DNA of 29,156 nucleotides, from NCBI GenBank assembly GCA_041739295.1, contig JBGSOE010000233.1, positions 1 to 29,156 on the forward strand, given 5' to 3'. The stretch's first letter is position 1. Each line of letters begins with the position of its first letter. The notes beneath the pieces were generated by a model. It was given only the letters and a program-made list of their open reading frames with translations, did no database searches and had not been told where the DNA came from. Below are positions 21,662 through 29,156 of the stretch, in pieces. Source of the DNA: JAHJQQ01 sp041739295. GTDB lineage: Bacteria > Pseudomonadota > Gammaproteobacteria > Thiohalobacterales > Thiohalobacteraceae. Made by a program: the position numbers and the translations under genes.

Positions 21662-21895
21662 AATTTCTTCTCTTGGAAATGTACAGGAAAGTACCGATCT
21701 AGCTAACTCTGCTGTCACGCTGCAATCGATTCAGCCTTAGGTATAACAGCAGTGCATGTATTCTGTCCAGATTCATGGCCCGAGTAGACCGCAGCTAACT
21801 CCCGGTTAGAGAATTGATCAGCTAGCACTGGCCAACCAACATGCACATTCAGACCCGAATGGCGCTTACTTAAGCCCAAAGCCAAATAAGATGGC

Positions 21896-21971
21896 CACGG
21901 AACCCACGGAATAACACGGAAATAACCGTAGAAAAAAGCCTTTTTCAGTGTGTTTCCGTGGATTCCGTGGT
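21896..21971. repeat. CCACGGAA inverted repeat, copy 2
   Basis: CCACGGAACCCACGGAATAA at 21896 pairs with TGTTTCCGTGGATTCCGTGG ending at 21971. It is the same family as 18954-19076. An open frame through it on the minus strand is not called, as about a quarter of it is this repeat. Confidence 0.65.
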
Positions 21972-22066
21972 TAGATGTATAACGCTGCCAGGTCGTCTGA
22001 GGGGCTAAGTAAATGCCATTCCATTCAGACCCCAGATCATGCAATGCGCGTGCCTCGTATCCAGCA

Positions 22067-22243
22067 ATTTCTTGCGACGACAACGTATCTGACCGTTGCG
22101 TTTGCCTTCATCCAGTCAAATGAACCGTGCTCTAGGATGGCGGGCCGGCGCGACATATCCGCTACCGCGATCTCAGGATCGCCTGCAAAAAGCGTCTGCG
22201 CGATGATCTGCTGCATCCAGGTGGTACCTGATTTCGCAAGTGT
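22067..22243 (-). pseudogene. Decayed sulfotransferase fragment
   Basis: On the minus strand, 22243-22119 reads STLAKSGTTWMQQIIAQTLF and then AGDPEIAVADMSP before a stop. KSGTTWMQQI is the 5'-phosphosulfate-binding loop of PAPS-dependent sulfotransferases, and the following residues also look like that family. After a frame change, 22117-22067 reads DWMKANATVRYVVVARN, resembling the second cofactor motif (RYVVVARN). The intervening region is shortened, stops bracket the first segment, and no start codon lies ahead, so the gene is dead. The decay is read by eye from two motifs in order. It may have belonged to an intact gene whose other parts are no longer recognisable. Confidence 0.6.
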
Positions 22244-22384
22244 TGATCATAATATTCACTGTGTACGGGACCGCGGGTAAGGCGCCTTGCTATATCAAGT
22301 TACATAAAGGAAAAATTGCTGCGGGAATAGTAGCCGGCCCCAACGTATTTGGCGCCTGCTCTGAATGGCAATTTAGACATCAAT

Positions 22385-22408
22385 AAAGGCGGCCAGGCGG
22401 CCGCCTTT
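22385..22408. terminator. Intrinsic terminator-like hairpin
   Basis: AAAGGCGGCC and GGCCGCCTTT form a perfect 10-base stem with loop AGGC. On the minus strand the stem is followed by ATTGATG, so the T-tract is mainly the stem's own TTT. It lies about 90 bases after the small membrane-peptide gene at 22498-22599 and could end its transcript. Confidence 0.65.
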
Positions 22409-22497
22409 CACACACATTACATCGGCACTCTAGCCGATTCAGTACTCTCGACTACCACATACCAGTAACGCTGCCATCTCCGTGGATCCCCTGCCGA

Positions 22498-22599
22498 TCA
22501 GGCACCGCAACCCTGCTTCTTACACAGAGTGACAGTAACTCCAACCATAACAAGCACCATCAGCATACCGGCAATAGTGAACCCATCGATGATAAACAT
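22498..22599 (-). CDS. Small single-TM peptide, 33 residues
   Basis: This very short frame has a plausible ribosome-binding site (AAGAGGG, nine bases before the ATG) and encodes one hydrophobic segment (GFTIAGMLMVLVMVGVTVTL) between an acidic N-terminus (MFIID) and a basic, cysteine-containing tail (CKKQGCGA). That is the layout of a single-pass inner-membrane small protein with the positive end inside. A terminator-like hairpin follows. The family is not recognised. In AT- or GC-neutral spacer such a frame could arise by chance, but the ribosome-binding site, topology and terminator together make a gene likely. Confidence 0.5.
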   Translation of the reverse strand: MFIIDGFTIAGMLMVLVMVGVTVTLCKKQGCGA

Positions 22600-22667
22600 A
22601 ACTGCGTCCCTCTTTCCTTACTTGCAGGCAGGATAATCCACCCACCTGAATTCAAGCTGAAAGTACG

Positions 22668-22762
22668 GGGCATCTCTAAAAATTCACTGAAGGCGCGCTG
22701 GCTGCGTTGCGATCGGGCTCAACCTTGCCATCATCGCCTTGATTGAATTTTTAGAGGTGCCC
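22668..22762. mobile_element. MITE-like element, copy C
   Basis: GGGCATCTCTAAAAATTCA at the left end is mirrored at 22744-22762 with one mismatch. The 95-base unit has CTGCGTTGCGATCGGGCTCA inside, like copy A at 2130-2279. It lies between the fba terminator and the small-peptide gene. No coding capacity. Confidence 0.65.
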
Positions 22763-22781
22763 TACAGGGAATCACCCAATA

Positions 22782-22806
22782 AAAAGGGCGGCACAGGGCC
22801 GCCCTT
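22782..22806 (-). terminator. Intrinsic terminator of the tkt-fba cluster
   Basis: On the minus strand AAGGGCGGC, a five-base loop and GCCGCCCTT are followed by TTTATT. It lies about 25 bases downstream of the fba stop and is the only convincing terminator on this strand after the five-gene cluster. Confidence 0.85.
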
Positions 22807-22830
22807 CTGATTCGATCTAAACCCTCAAGA

Positions 22831-23898
22831 TCAATTGACCTTCGGATTCAGCTCACCTTTGGCATAACGCTGATGCATTTCATCCAGGTTGTAGACCTTG
22901 GTGATTTTGCTGGCCATGCCGGCAGAACCGAAGGCCTCGTAGCGATTGCGGCAGATCTCGGACATGCCCTTGGTCGCTTCCTTCAGGAACTTGCGCGGGT
23001 CAAAGTTGGACTTGTTTTCAGCCAAGTGTTTGCGGATCGCGCCGGTGGAGGCCATGCGCAGATCGGTGTCGATGTTCACTTTACGCACGCCGTGCTTGAT
23101 ACCTTCAACGATTTCGCTAACGGGCACGCCATAGGTTTCGCCCATGTCACCGCCGAAGCTGTTGATGATCGCCAACCAATCCTGCGGCACGGAAGACGAA
23201 CCGTGCATCACCAAATGGGTGTTCGGGATGCGCGCATGGATGGCTTTCACGCGATCGATGGCGAGGATGTCGCCGGTAGGCGGACGGGTGAATTTGTACG
23301 CACCGTGCGAGGTACCGATCGCGATCGCCAACGCATCCACGGCGGTCTTCTTGACGAAATCAGCGGCTTCGTCCGGATCGGTCAGCAACTGACTGTGATC
23401 CAACGCGCCTTCGGCGCCGTGGCCGTCTTCTTCACCGGCCATACCGGTTTCCAGCGAACCGAGGCAGCCCAACTCACCTTCAACCGATACGCCAACGGCG
23501 TGTGCCATTTCGGCGACTTTGGCGGTGGTCTCGACGTTGTATTCGTAAGTCGCGGGGGTTTTGCCGTCGGCTTTCAGCGAGCCGTCCATCATCACTGAGC
23601 TAAAGCCCGACTGAATGGAGCGGAAGCAAATATCCGGGGTCGCACCGTGATCCTGATGCATGCAGATTGGAATGTGCGGATACATTTCGATCGCCGCCAG
23701 GATCAGATGACGCAGGAACGGTTCGCCCGCGTAGGAACGCGCACCGGCGGAACCTTGCAGAATTACCGGGGAATTCACGGCGTCGGCGGCTTCCATAATC
23801 GCCTTCACTTGTTCCATATTGTTGACGTTGAACGCCGGCAGGCCGTAACCATTTTCAGCGGCGTGATCCAGCAGTTGACGCAGTGATATCAGGGCCAT
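22831..23898 (-). CDS. fba: Class II fructose-bisphosphate aldolase
   Basis: The zinc-dependent aldolase interconverts fructose 1,6-bisphosphate with dihydroxyacetone phosphate and glyceraldehyde 3-phosphate, and in the Calvin cycle also makes sedoheptulose bisphosphate. The 355-residue chain has NVNNMEQVKAIMEAA, the metal-site segment CMHQDHGATPD (Asp and His), GVSVEGELGCLGS, the loop GTSHGAYK, and HLVMHGSSSVP and VRKVNIDTDLRMA with the zinc histidine and phosphate-binding residues. AAGGAGAG sits close before the ATG. It is the last gene of the cluster; the terminator at 22782-22806 follows. In autotrophs this form is often named cbbA or fbaA. Confidence 0.95.
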   Translation of the reverse strand: MALISLRQLLDHAAENGYGLPAFNVNNMEQVKAIMEAADAVNSPVILQGSAGARSYAGEPFLRHLILAAIEMYPHIPICMHQDHGATPDICFRSIQSGFSSVMMDGSLKADGKTPATYEYNVETTAKVAEMAHAVGVSVEGELGCLGSLETGMAGEEDGHGAEGALDHSQLLTDPDEAADFVKKTAVDALAIAIGTSHGAYKFTRPPTGDILAIDRVKAIHARIPNTHLVMHGSSSVPQDWLAIINSFGGDMGETYGVPVSEIVEGIKHGVRKVNIDTDLRMASTGAIRKHLAENKSNFDPRKFLKEATKGMSEICRNRYEAFGSAGMASKITKVYNLDEMHQRYAKGELNPKVN

Positions 23899-24027
23899 GA
23901 TTCTCTCCTTGGAGATAGTATTTTAGAGTCGCTTCAATTCAGTTCCGGACTCGGAGTGGGCCTATTGTAGGACCGCATCTACCCCGAATTCAGCTGTACA
24001 TATTATCTGGATATTTACCTGTAATGC

Positions 24028-25476
24028 TTAGCCTTGTGTGGCGCGATCGTGCTCGCCAACCCGTATGATTTTCATGGCGTTAGTACCGCCCAGTACGCCA
24101 GCAAGGTCACCCTTGGTGATAATGACCAGATCACCATCGCGTACGGCGCCGCGTCGCATGAGTTCATCAATGGCTTCGCGATTTACTTCGGCATGATCGG
24201 TCGTCGTCACATCGAAGCTGACCGGATAGACACCCCGGTAAATCGTGACCTTTCTACGCGTCTCGACATGACGCGTCAAGGCGTAGATCGGGATGCCGGA
24301 GCTGATGCGTGACATCCATAGAGGCGTAGCGCCGGACTCAGTCAGAGCCGCAATCGCCTTCACACCCAAATGGTTGGCGGTATAGATCGCGGCCTTGGCA
24401 ATGGCCTCATCGGCGCGAGTGAAACGCATCAGCGCGCGCCGCTCCGGCGCACTGGTGCTGCGCTGACGCTCGGCACCCTTACAGATCCGATCCATCGCCG
24501 CGACGGCCTTGGCCGGATATTTACCGGTGGCCGTTTCCGCTGACAGCATCACGGCATCGGTGCCGTCGATCACGGCATTGGCGACGTCGAAAACTTCGGC
24601 GCGGGTTGGGATCGGGCTTTCGACCATCGACTGCATCATCTGGGTCGCGGTGATGACGACGCGATCCATGGTGCGCGCAACCTGAATAATACGTTTCTGC
24701 ACTGCAGGCAGTTCGGCATCACCGATTTCCACACCCAGATCGCCGCGCGCGATCATCACCACGTCGGAGGCCTGGATAATCTCTTCGAGATTGGTGATCG
24801 ATTCGGCGCGTTCGATCTTGGCAACGACGCCACCGTGTCCGCCCGCGGCACGCAGTAATTCGCGCGCCTCCTCGACATCTCTGGCACAGCGCGGAAAAGA
24901 CACTGCGATGTAATCGGCGCGCATCTCCGCGGCAACCTTGATGTCAGCGCGATCTTTATCGGTCAATGCCTTGGCCGACAGCCCGCCACCCTGGCGGTTA
25001 ATGCCCTTGCTGTTGGACAGCTCGCCACCGACGACGACCCGACATTCGATCTCAGTGCCTCTGACGTCTTCAACCCACAACACAATGGCGCCATCATCCA
25101 GCAGCAGCGTGTCGCCGCGATTCACATCTTCCGGAAGCTGCTTATAGGCGATACCGACGCGCTCGTTGGTACCATCCTCCTTGGCTAACGCGGCATCCAA
25201 TGTGAAGCGCGCGCCGTCTTCCAACATCACCTTGCCGCCTTTGAAGCGGTCAATGCGGATTTTCGGTCCCTGCAGATCGACCAGTACACCGACTTGACGA
25301 CCGTGGGCACGAGCGCGATTACGCACCGTCTGTGCGCGCTCTATATGCTCCTGATGACTGCCATGCGAGAAGTTCAAGCGCACGACATCGACACCGGCCT
25401 GAATCAATTCGTCGAGTGCCTTGGGGTCGTCCGTCGACGGACCGAGAGTTGCGATGATCTTGGTTCTACGCATCAT
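24028..25476 (-). CDS. pyk: Pyruvate kinase
   Basis: Pyruvate kinase transfers phosphate from phosphoenolpyruvate to ADP. The 482-residue enzyme has the N-terminal barrel start RRTKIIATLGPSTDD, VDVVRLNFSHGSHQEH, the nucleotide-binding B domain (LVDLQGPKIRIDRF), the catalytic Lys in VAKIERAE, MIARGDLGVE with the metal-binding residues, ITATQMMQSMVESPIPTRAE, DAVMLSAETATGKYP, and the C-terminal domain ending VLGGTNAMKIIRVGE. Its position between pgk and fba is usual for autotrophic sulfur oxidisers. Translation may start at 25476 or at the next codon (25473). AGGAAAG lies upstream. The 130-base gap to fba has no obvious terminator. Confidence 0.95.
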   Translation of the reverse strand: MMRRTKIIATLGPSTDDPKALDELIQAGVDVVRLNFSHGSHQEHIERAQTVRNRARAHGRQVGVLVDLQGPKIRIDRFKGGKVMLEDGARFTLDAALAKEDGTNERVGIAYKQLPEDVNRGDTLLLDDGAIVLWVEDVRGTEIECRVVVGGELSNSKGINRQGGGLSAKALTDKDRADIKVAAEMRADYIAVSFPRCARDVEEARELLRAAGGHGGVVAKIERAESITNLEEIIQASDVVMIARGDLGVEIGDAELPAVQKRIIQVARTMDRVVITATQMMQSMVESPIPTRAEVFDVANAVIDGTDAVMLSAETATGKYPAKAVAAMDRICKGAERQRSTSAPERRALMRFTRADEAIAKAAIYTANHLGVKAIAALTESGATPLWMSRISSGIPIYALTRHVETRRKVTIYRGVYPVSFDVTTTDHAEVNREAIDELMRRGAVRDGDLVIITKGDLAGVLGGTNAMKIIRVGEHDRATQG

Positions 25477-25527
25477 GGATGCTGGTCTTTCCTATTGCGG
25501 GCATAGCGCCTACACCCTAAAATTTTT

Positions 25528-25600
25528 CACACCAAAGCGCGCAAAGAGCGCCAAGAAAATACTCAATTATTGCTTTGCGCTCTTTGCGAACTTTGGTGTG
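25528..25600. repeat. CACACCAAAG inverted repeat between pgk and pyk
   Basis: CACACCAAAGCGCGCAAAGA at 25528 is mirrored by GCGCTCTTTGCGAACTTTGG and TGTG ending at 25600, so the spacer RNA could fold into one long imperfect hairpin around AATACTCAATTAT. It has no T-tract, so it may stabilise or process the transcript rather than end it. Confidence 0.6.
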
Positions 25601-25617
25601 GCATGGTCATTTCCCAA

Positions 25618-26799
25618 TCAGCCCTTCGCGCGCTGTTCCAGTATCGCCACAGCCGGCAGGATCTTGCCTTCCAGAAATTCAAGGAACGCGCCACCCGCGG
25701 TAGAGATATACGATACTTTATCGAAGATGTCATATTTCTGGATGGCTGCAATGGTGTCACCGCCACCGGCCAGGGTGAACGCACTGGTCTTGGCGATGGC
25801 TTCGGCAATGGCCTTGGTGCCTGCGCCGAACTGATCAAATTCAAACACGCCGACCGGGCCATTCCACACGACCGTGCCGGCCTTCATGATGATGTCGACC
25901 AGCTCCTGTGCACTCTTCGGACCGATATCGAAAATCATGTCGTCGTCGGTCACAGCGCCGGCATCTTTCAATACGGCGGGTTCGGCAGCATCGAATTTTT
26001 TGCCGCACACCACGTCGACCGCAATCGGGATGTTAGCGCCACGCTTCTTCATCTTTTCGATCAACATCTGTGCGGTTGGAACCAGATCGTCTTCACACAG
26101 CGACTTGCCGACATTCTTACCGGTGGCCTTGAGGAAGGTGTTGGCGATACCACCGCCGACTACCATCTGATCAACCTTCTCGGACAGCGATTCCAATACG
26201 GTCAACTTGGTGGAGACTTTCGAGCCGCCAACGATAGCAACCATTGGGCGCTTGGGGCTCAACAATGCCTTCGTCAGTGCTTCGAGTTCTTCAGTGAGCA
26301 ATAAACCGGCCGCGGCAGTCGGCGCGAACTGCGCGACACCATAGGTCGAGGCCTGTGCACGATGCGCGGTACCGAAGGCGTCCATCACGAACACGTCACA
26401 CAGCGCGGCGTATTGTTTCGCGGTGGCTTCGACGTTTTTCTTCTCGCCCTTGTTGAAACGCACGTTCTCGAGAATGACCAGCTCGCCGTCATTCAATTCC
26501 GGTGCCTTGTCCATGTAGTCTTTGACGAGGCGTACCGTTTTGCCCAGCAAGCCAGACATATATTCAGCAACCGGCTTCAAGGAAGCGGTTTCGTCATACA
26601 CACCTTCTTCAGGACGACCCAGGTGCGACATCACCATCACCTTGGCGCCAGCCTTCAGGCAATGCTCGTAGGTTGCCATGCTGGCCTTGATACGCGCATC
26701 GGACGTGACCTTGCCGTCTTTGATCGGCACATTGAGGTCGGAACGGATCAGAACGAGTTTACCCTTGAGATCGAGATCGGTCAGTTTGATGACGGACAT
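25618..26799 (-). CDS. pgk: Phosphoglycerate kinase
   Basis: The 393-residue enzyme converts 1,3-bisphosphoglycerate and ADP to 3-phosphoglycerate and ATP, and in carbon fixation runs in reverse. Recognisable blocks are KLVLIRSDLNVPIKDG (substrate-binding Asp/Asn), VMSHLGRPEEG, VILENVRFNKGEKKN, VMDAFGTAHRAQASTYG, PMVAIVGGSKVSTKL, TVVWNGPVGVFEFDQF and the ATP-binding end FTLAGGGDTIAAIQKY. GGAG lies nine bases before the ATG. It sits between gap and pyk, separated from each by spacer inverted repeats. Length is normal. Confidence 0.96.
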   Translation of the reverse strand: MSVIKLTDLDLKGKLVLIRSDLNVPIKDGKVTSDARIKASMATYEHCLKAGAKVMVMSHLGRPEEGVYDETASLKPVAEYMSGLLGKTVRLVKDYMDKAPELNDGELVILENVRFNKGEKKNVEATAKQYAALCDVFVMDAFGTAHRAQASTYGVAQFAPTAAAGLLLTEELEALTKALLSPKRPMVAIVGGSKVSTKLTVLESLSEKVDQMVVGGGIANTFLKATGKNVGKSLCEDDLVPTAQMLIEKMKKRGANIPIAVDVVCGKKFDAAEPAVLKDAGAVTDDDMIFDIGPKSAQELVDIIMKAGTVVWNGPVGVFEFDQFGAGTKAIAEAIAKTSAFTLAGGGDTIAAIQKYDIFDKVSYISTAGGAFLEFLEGKILPAVAILEQRAKG

Positions 26800-26888
26800 G
26801 ATTGGTGGACTCCGGAAAGCTCTATGGAAATGGATTTGGCAAAAGTGATTTTGCCGAATGCATCTCTTATTAAAGGGCTGAGGTTCGA

Positions 26889-26928
26889 GGGCCGAGGTTC
26901 TAGGAATAAATCCCTAGAACCTCGGCCC
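26889..26928. repeat. Perfect 16-bp hairpin between gap and pgk
   Basis: GGGCCGAGGTTCTAGG and CCTAGAACCTCGGCCC are exact complements around AATAAATC. A single arm of this repeat occurs near 1879 upstream of sspB. It lies within a probable operon and has no T-tract; it could attenuate expression or shield mRNA ends. Confidence 0.7.
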
Positions 26929-26944
26929 TAGCACCTAGTACCTG

Positions 26945-27946
26945 TTATTTTGCTACATGCTTCACGAAGCGCAGCATGTTGCAGGTATAGCCGTACTCGT
27001 TGTCGTACCAGGACACGACCTTGACGAAGGTGGAGTCCAGGGCGATACCGGCTTCGGCATCGAAAATCGAAGAGAAGCCACAACCACGGAAGTCAGTGGA
27101 AACAACTTTTTCATCGGTATAGCCGAGGGTCTGGCTGATGTCGCCTGATTGCGAAGCCTTCTTCATGGCGGCGCAGATATCGGCGTACTTGGCCGGTTTC
27201 TCCAGTTCCACAGTCAGGTCGACCACGGACACGTCAGAGGTCGGTACGCGGAACGCCATACCAGTCAGCTTACCGTTCAATTCCGGCAGCACCACGCCAA
27301 CAGCCTTGGCGGCGCCAGTGGAGGACGGGATGATGTTTTCCAGAATACCGCGGCCACCGCGCCAGTCTTTCTGGGACGGACCGTCGACAGTCTTCTGGGT
27401 CGCAGTAGCAGCATGCACAGTGGTCATCAGGCCACGCTTGATGCCCCAGTTGTCATGCAGCACCTTGGCGACCGGCGCCAGGCAGTTGGTGGTGCAGGAG
27501 GCAGCGGAAACAATTGCTTCACCCTTGTACTTGTCGTGGTTCACGCCGAACACGAACATCGGCGTATCGTCTTTCGACGGTGCGGACTGCACAACCTTCT
27601 TGGCGCCAGCATCGATATGCTTCTGGCAGGTATCCTTGGTCAGGAAGAAACCGGTGCACTCGATGACGATGTCGGCGCCGATTTCGTTCCACTTCAGGTT
27701 GGCCGGATCGCGCTCGGCGGTCAGGCGGATGTTCTTACCGTTGACGACCATGTTGCTGCCGTCGACTTTAATGTCTCCCGGGAAATTGCCGTGTACGGAA
27801 TCGTACTTGAGCATGTAAGCCAGATAATCGGGATCAAGCAGGTCGTTGATACCGACCACTTCGATCTCCGGGAAGTCTTTCGCAATTGCGCGGAATGCCA
27901 TGCGGCCGATGCGGCCAAACCCGTTAATGCCAACTTTAATCGCCAT
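26945..27946 (-). CDS. gap: Glyceraldehyde-3-phosphate dehydrogenase, type I
   Basis: The 333-residue enzyme interconverts glyceraldehyde 3-phosphate and 1,3-bisphosphoglycerate. It starts IKVGINGFGRIGRMAFRAI with the Rossmann motif, has VVGINDLLDPDYLAYMLKYDSVHG (an Asp where NAD-specific forms have one), the catalytic Cys in SAASCTTNCLAPVAKVLHD, STGAAKAVGVVLPELNGKLTGMAFRVPT and WYDNEYGYTCNMLRFVKHV. GGAGAG is well placed before the ATG. Order tkt-gap-pgk on one strand is typical of Calvin-cycle clusters. Confidence 0.96.
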   Translation of the reverse strand: MAIKVGINGFGRIGRMAFRAIAKDFPEIEVVGINDLLDPDYLAYMLKYDSVHGNFPGDIKVDGSNMVVNGKNIRLTAERDPANLKWNEIGADIVIECTGFFLTKDTCQKHIDAGAKKVVQSAPSKDDTPMFVFGVNHDKYKGEAIVSAASCTTNCLAPVAKVLHDNWGIKRGLMTTVHAATATQKTVDGPSQKDWRGGRGILENIIPSSTGAAKAVGVVLPELNGKLTGMAFRVPTSDVSVVDLTVELEKPAKYADICAAMKKASQSGDISQTLGYTDEKVVSTDFRGCGFSSIFDAEAGIALDSTFVKVVSWYDNEYGYTCNMLRFVKHVAK

Positions 27947-27967
27947 GTCTCTCTCCGTTTTTCTCTA

Positions 27968-28079
27968 AAGTGAACGGCTACCGGTCTCGGCCTCCCCTTT
28001 GGAAGGGAGAGGCCTGGACGGGCCCTATATAAAAACTTTGCTGTTTAACTGTCCGTAATCGATCCGGATACGTGGTCGT
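27968..28079. other. Spacer between tkt and gap
   Basis: This 112-base spacer holds the gap ribosome-binding site at its left edge and a short inverted match GGCCTCCCCTT ... AAGGGAGAGGCC near 27991-28012. No terminator with a T-tract is seen on the minus strand, consistent with cotranscription. Confidence 0.4.
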
Positions 28080-29156
28080 TTAGAGTACTGACTCTACAGC
28101 CTTGACCACGTTCTCCACGGTGAAACCGAATTCCTGAAACAGCTGACCAGCCGGGGCGGATTCGCCGAAGCGGTCGAGGCCGATAATCTTGCCGTTGGTA
28201 CCGACGTATTTGTACCAACCATCGGTCACACCAGCCTCAACGGCGACGCGGCGGGTGACGCTCGCTGGCAACACGGATTCGCGATAAGCGGCGTCCTGCG
28301 CATCGAACTGATTGGTCGAAGGCATGGAGACGACACGGATTTTGCGGCCCTTGGCGGTCAGTTCATCACAGGCGGCCATGGCCAGCTCGACTTCGGAACC
28401 GGTCGCAATAAGAATCGCTTCGGGCGTACCGACGCTATCACGCAGCACATAACCACCACGCGCGATGTCTTCGATCTGTTCCGGCGTGCGGCTCATGTGC
28501 TTGAGGTTCTGACGCGAGAAAATCAGACTGCTCGGGCCGGTCTTGCGCTCGATGGCGAACTTCCAGCACATCGCAGACTCGACGGCATCGCAGGGACGCC
28601 ATACCGACATATTGGGGATCATACGCAGGGTCGCCGTCTGCTCGACCGGCTGATGAGTCGGACCATCTTCACCCAAACCAATGGAGTCGTGGGTATAGAC
28701 GAAGATGCTCGGGATCTTCATCAGCGCGGCCATGCGCAGGGCGTTGCGTGCGTATTCAGAGAACATCAGGAAGGTCGCGCCGTAGGGGACGAAACCACCG
28801 TGCAGTGCGATGCCGTTCATGATGGCGGACATGCCGAACTCACGCACGCCGTAGTAAAGGTAGTTGCCATCGGACACGGTGTTGCTGACGCCCTTGCAAC
28901 CCGACCACAGTGTCAAGTTCGAACCGGCCAGGTCAGCAGAGCCACCGAGGAATTCCGGCAACAGCGGACCAAAACCGTTCAGTGAATTCTGCGAGGCCTT
29001 ACGGGTGGCAATGGTCTCGCCCTTGGCATCAACGCCCTTGACGAAGGCCCACGCCTGCTCCGACCAGTTAGCCGGCAGATCACCCTTCATGCGGCGCTGG
29101 AACTCAGCTGCGAGGTCCGGATAGGCCTTTGCATAAGCGGCGAACTTGTCGTTCCA
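28080..29156 (-). CDS. tkt: Transketolase, C-terminal part (gene runs off the window)
   Basis: Transketolase moves two-carbon units between sugar phosphates using thiamine diphosphate, in the pentose phosphate pathway and Calvin cycle. The frame stays open to the window edge (WNDKFAAYAKAYPDLAAEFQ before the first visible Met), so the N-terminal domain lies beyond it. About 358 residues are seen: the central pyrimidine-binding domain with FLGGSADLAGSN, YYGVREFGMSAIMNGIALHG and FVYTHDSIGLGEDGPTHQPVEQ, and the C-terminal domain with LIATGSEVELAMAACDELTAKG and IGLDRFGESAPAGQLFQEFG. It is the most upstream gene visible in the five-gene cluster, so the operon promoter is outside. Confidence 0.95.
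   Translation of the reverse strand, partial: WNDKFAAYAKAYPDLAAEFQRRMKGDLPANWSEQAWAFVKGVDAKGETIATRKASQNSLNGFGPLLPEFLGGSADLAGSNLTLWSGCKGVSNTVSDGNYLYYGVREFGMSAIMNGIALHGGFVPYGATFLMFSEYARNALRMAALMKIPSIFVYTHDSIGLGEDGPTHQPVEQTATLRMIPNMSVWRPCDAVESAMCWKFAIERKTGPSSLIFSRQNLKHMSRTPEQIEDIARGGYVLRDSVGTPEAILIATGSEVELAMAACDELTAKGRKIRVVSMPSTNQFDAQDAAYRESVLPASVTRRVAVEAGVTDGWYKYVGTNGKIIGLDRFGESAPAGQLFQEFGFTVENVVKAVESVL

Noticed and set aside
21715..22083. 122-codon minus-strand frame
   Set aside because: A central part is the CCACGGAA inverted repeat, and the upstream end overlaps the sulfotransferase relic in another frame. I treat it as spacer.
22261..22385. 41-codon plus-strand frame from GTG, ending directly before the hairpin at 22385
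   Set aside because: The GTG has no ribosome-binding site and the product matches nothing known; the hairpin is equally well explained by the minus-strand peptide gene.

Overview
The window reads as a chromosomal segment of a gammaproteobacterium, most likely a sulfur-oxidising chemolithoautotroph (Chromatiales-like). The support is a sulfide:quinone oxidoreductase with all three catalytic cysteines, a SoxB-like metallophosphoesterase, and a tkt-gap-pgk-pyk-fba cluster of the kind used in the Calvin cycle and glycolysis by such bacteria. The core genes are GC-rich. The spacers are unusually crowded with short dispersed repeats and hairpins. No rRNA, tRNA, CRISPR array or intact transposase was seen.

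Layout. (1) 1-2300: a macrodomain protein and SspB, embedded in repeats. (2) 2300-5860: a secreted SoxB-like 5'-nucleotidase-family protein, divergent from a receiver-AraC regulator, followed by a 53-residue small ORF. (3) 6096-7445: a TrpB2-type tryptophan synthase beta chain. (4) 7660-9132: a strikingly AT-rich cassette of three overlapping genes (nucleotidyltransferase, unknown small protein, three-TM SLATT-like membrane protein). It looks like a horizontally acquired conflict or defence system and is the best candidate here for something undescribed. (5) 9160-14753: an accessory mosaic with a HEPN-type protein, a putative PD-(D/E)XK nuclease, a HigBA-type toxin-antitoxin pair, a PP-loop ATPase (Dph6/DUF71), a short CDF transporter, a DUF2721 membrane protein and a HicA-HicB pair followed by a second copy of the HigA-like antitoxin. 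Up to 13.44 kb the modules are separated by copies of a GGGACAGA..TATTT repeat.

(6) 14878-21661: housekeeping and metabolic genes: TrmO, a cupin, a DUF2238 membrane protein, SrkA kinase, a DUF4156 lipoprotein with a small partner, SQR, a 2OG-Fe(II) oxygenase and a small membrane protein. (7) 21700-22800: mostly non-coding, with a decayed sulfotransferase, a 33-residue membrane peptide gene, a terminator and a MITE. (8) 22831-29156: fba, pyk, pgk, gap and the 3' part of tkt, all on the minus strand (transcribed tkt to fba), ending at a strong intrinsic terminator.

How it fits together: SQR would feed sulfide electrons into the quinone pool while the tkt-fba cluster runs carbon fixation and central carbon flux. 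The 7.6-14.8 kb block is an accessory island of defence and addiction modules between conserved genes. All functional calls are from motifs read by eye; no database search was run.
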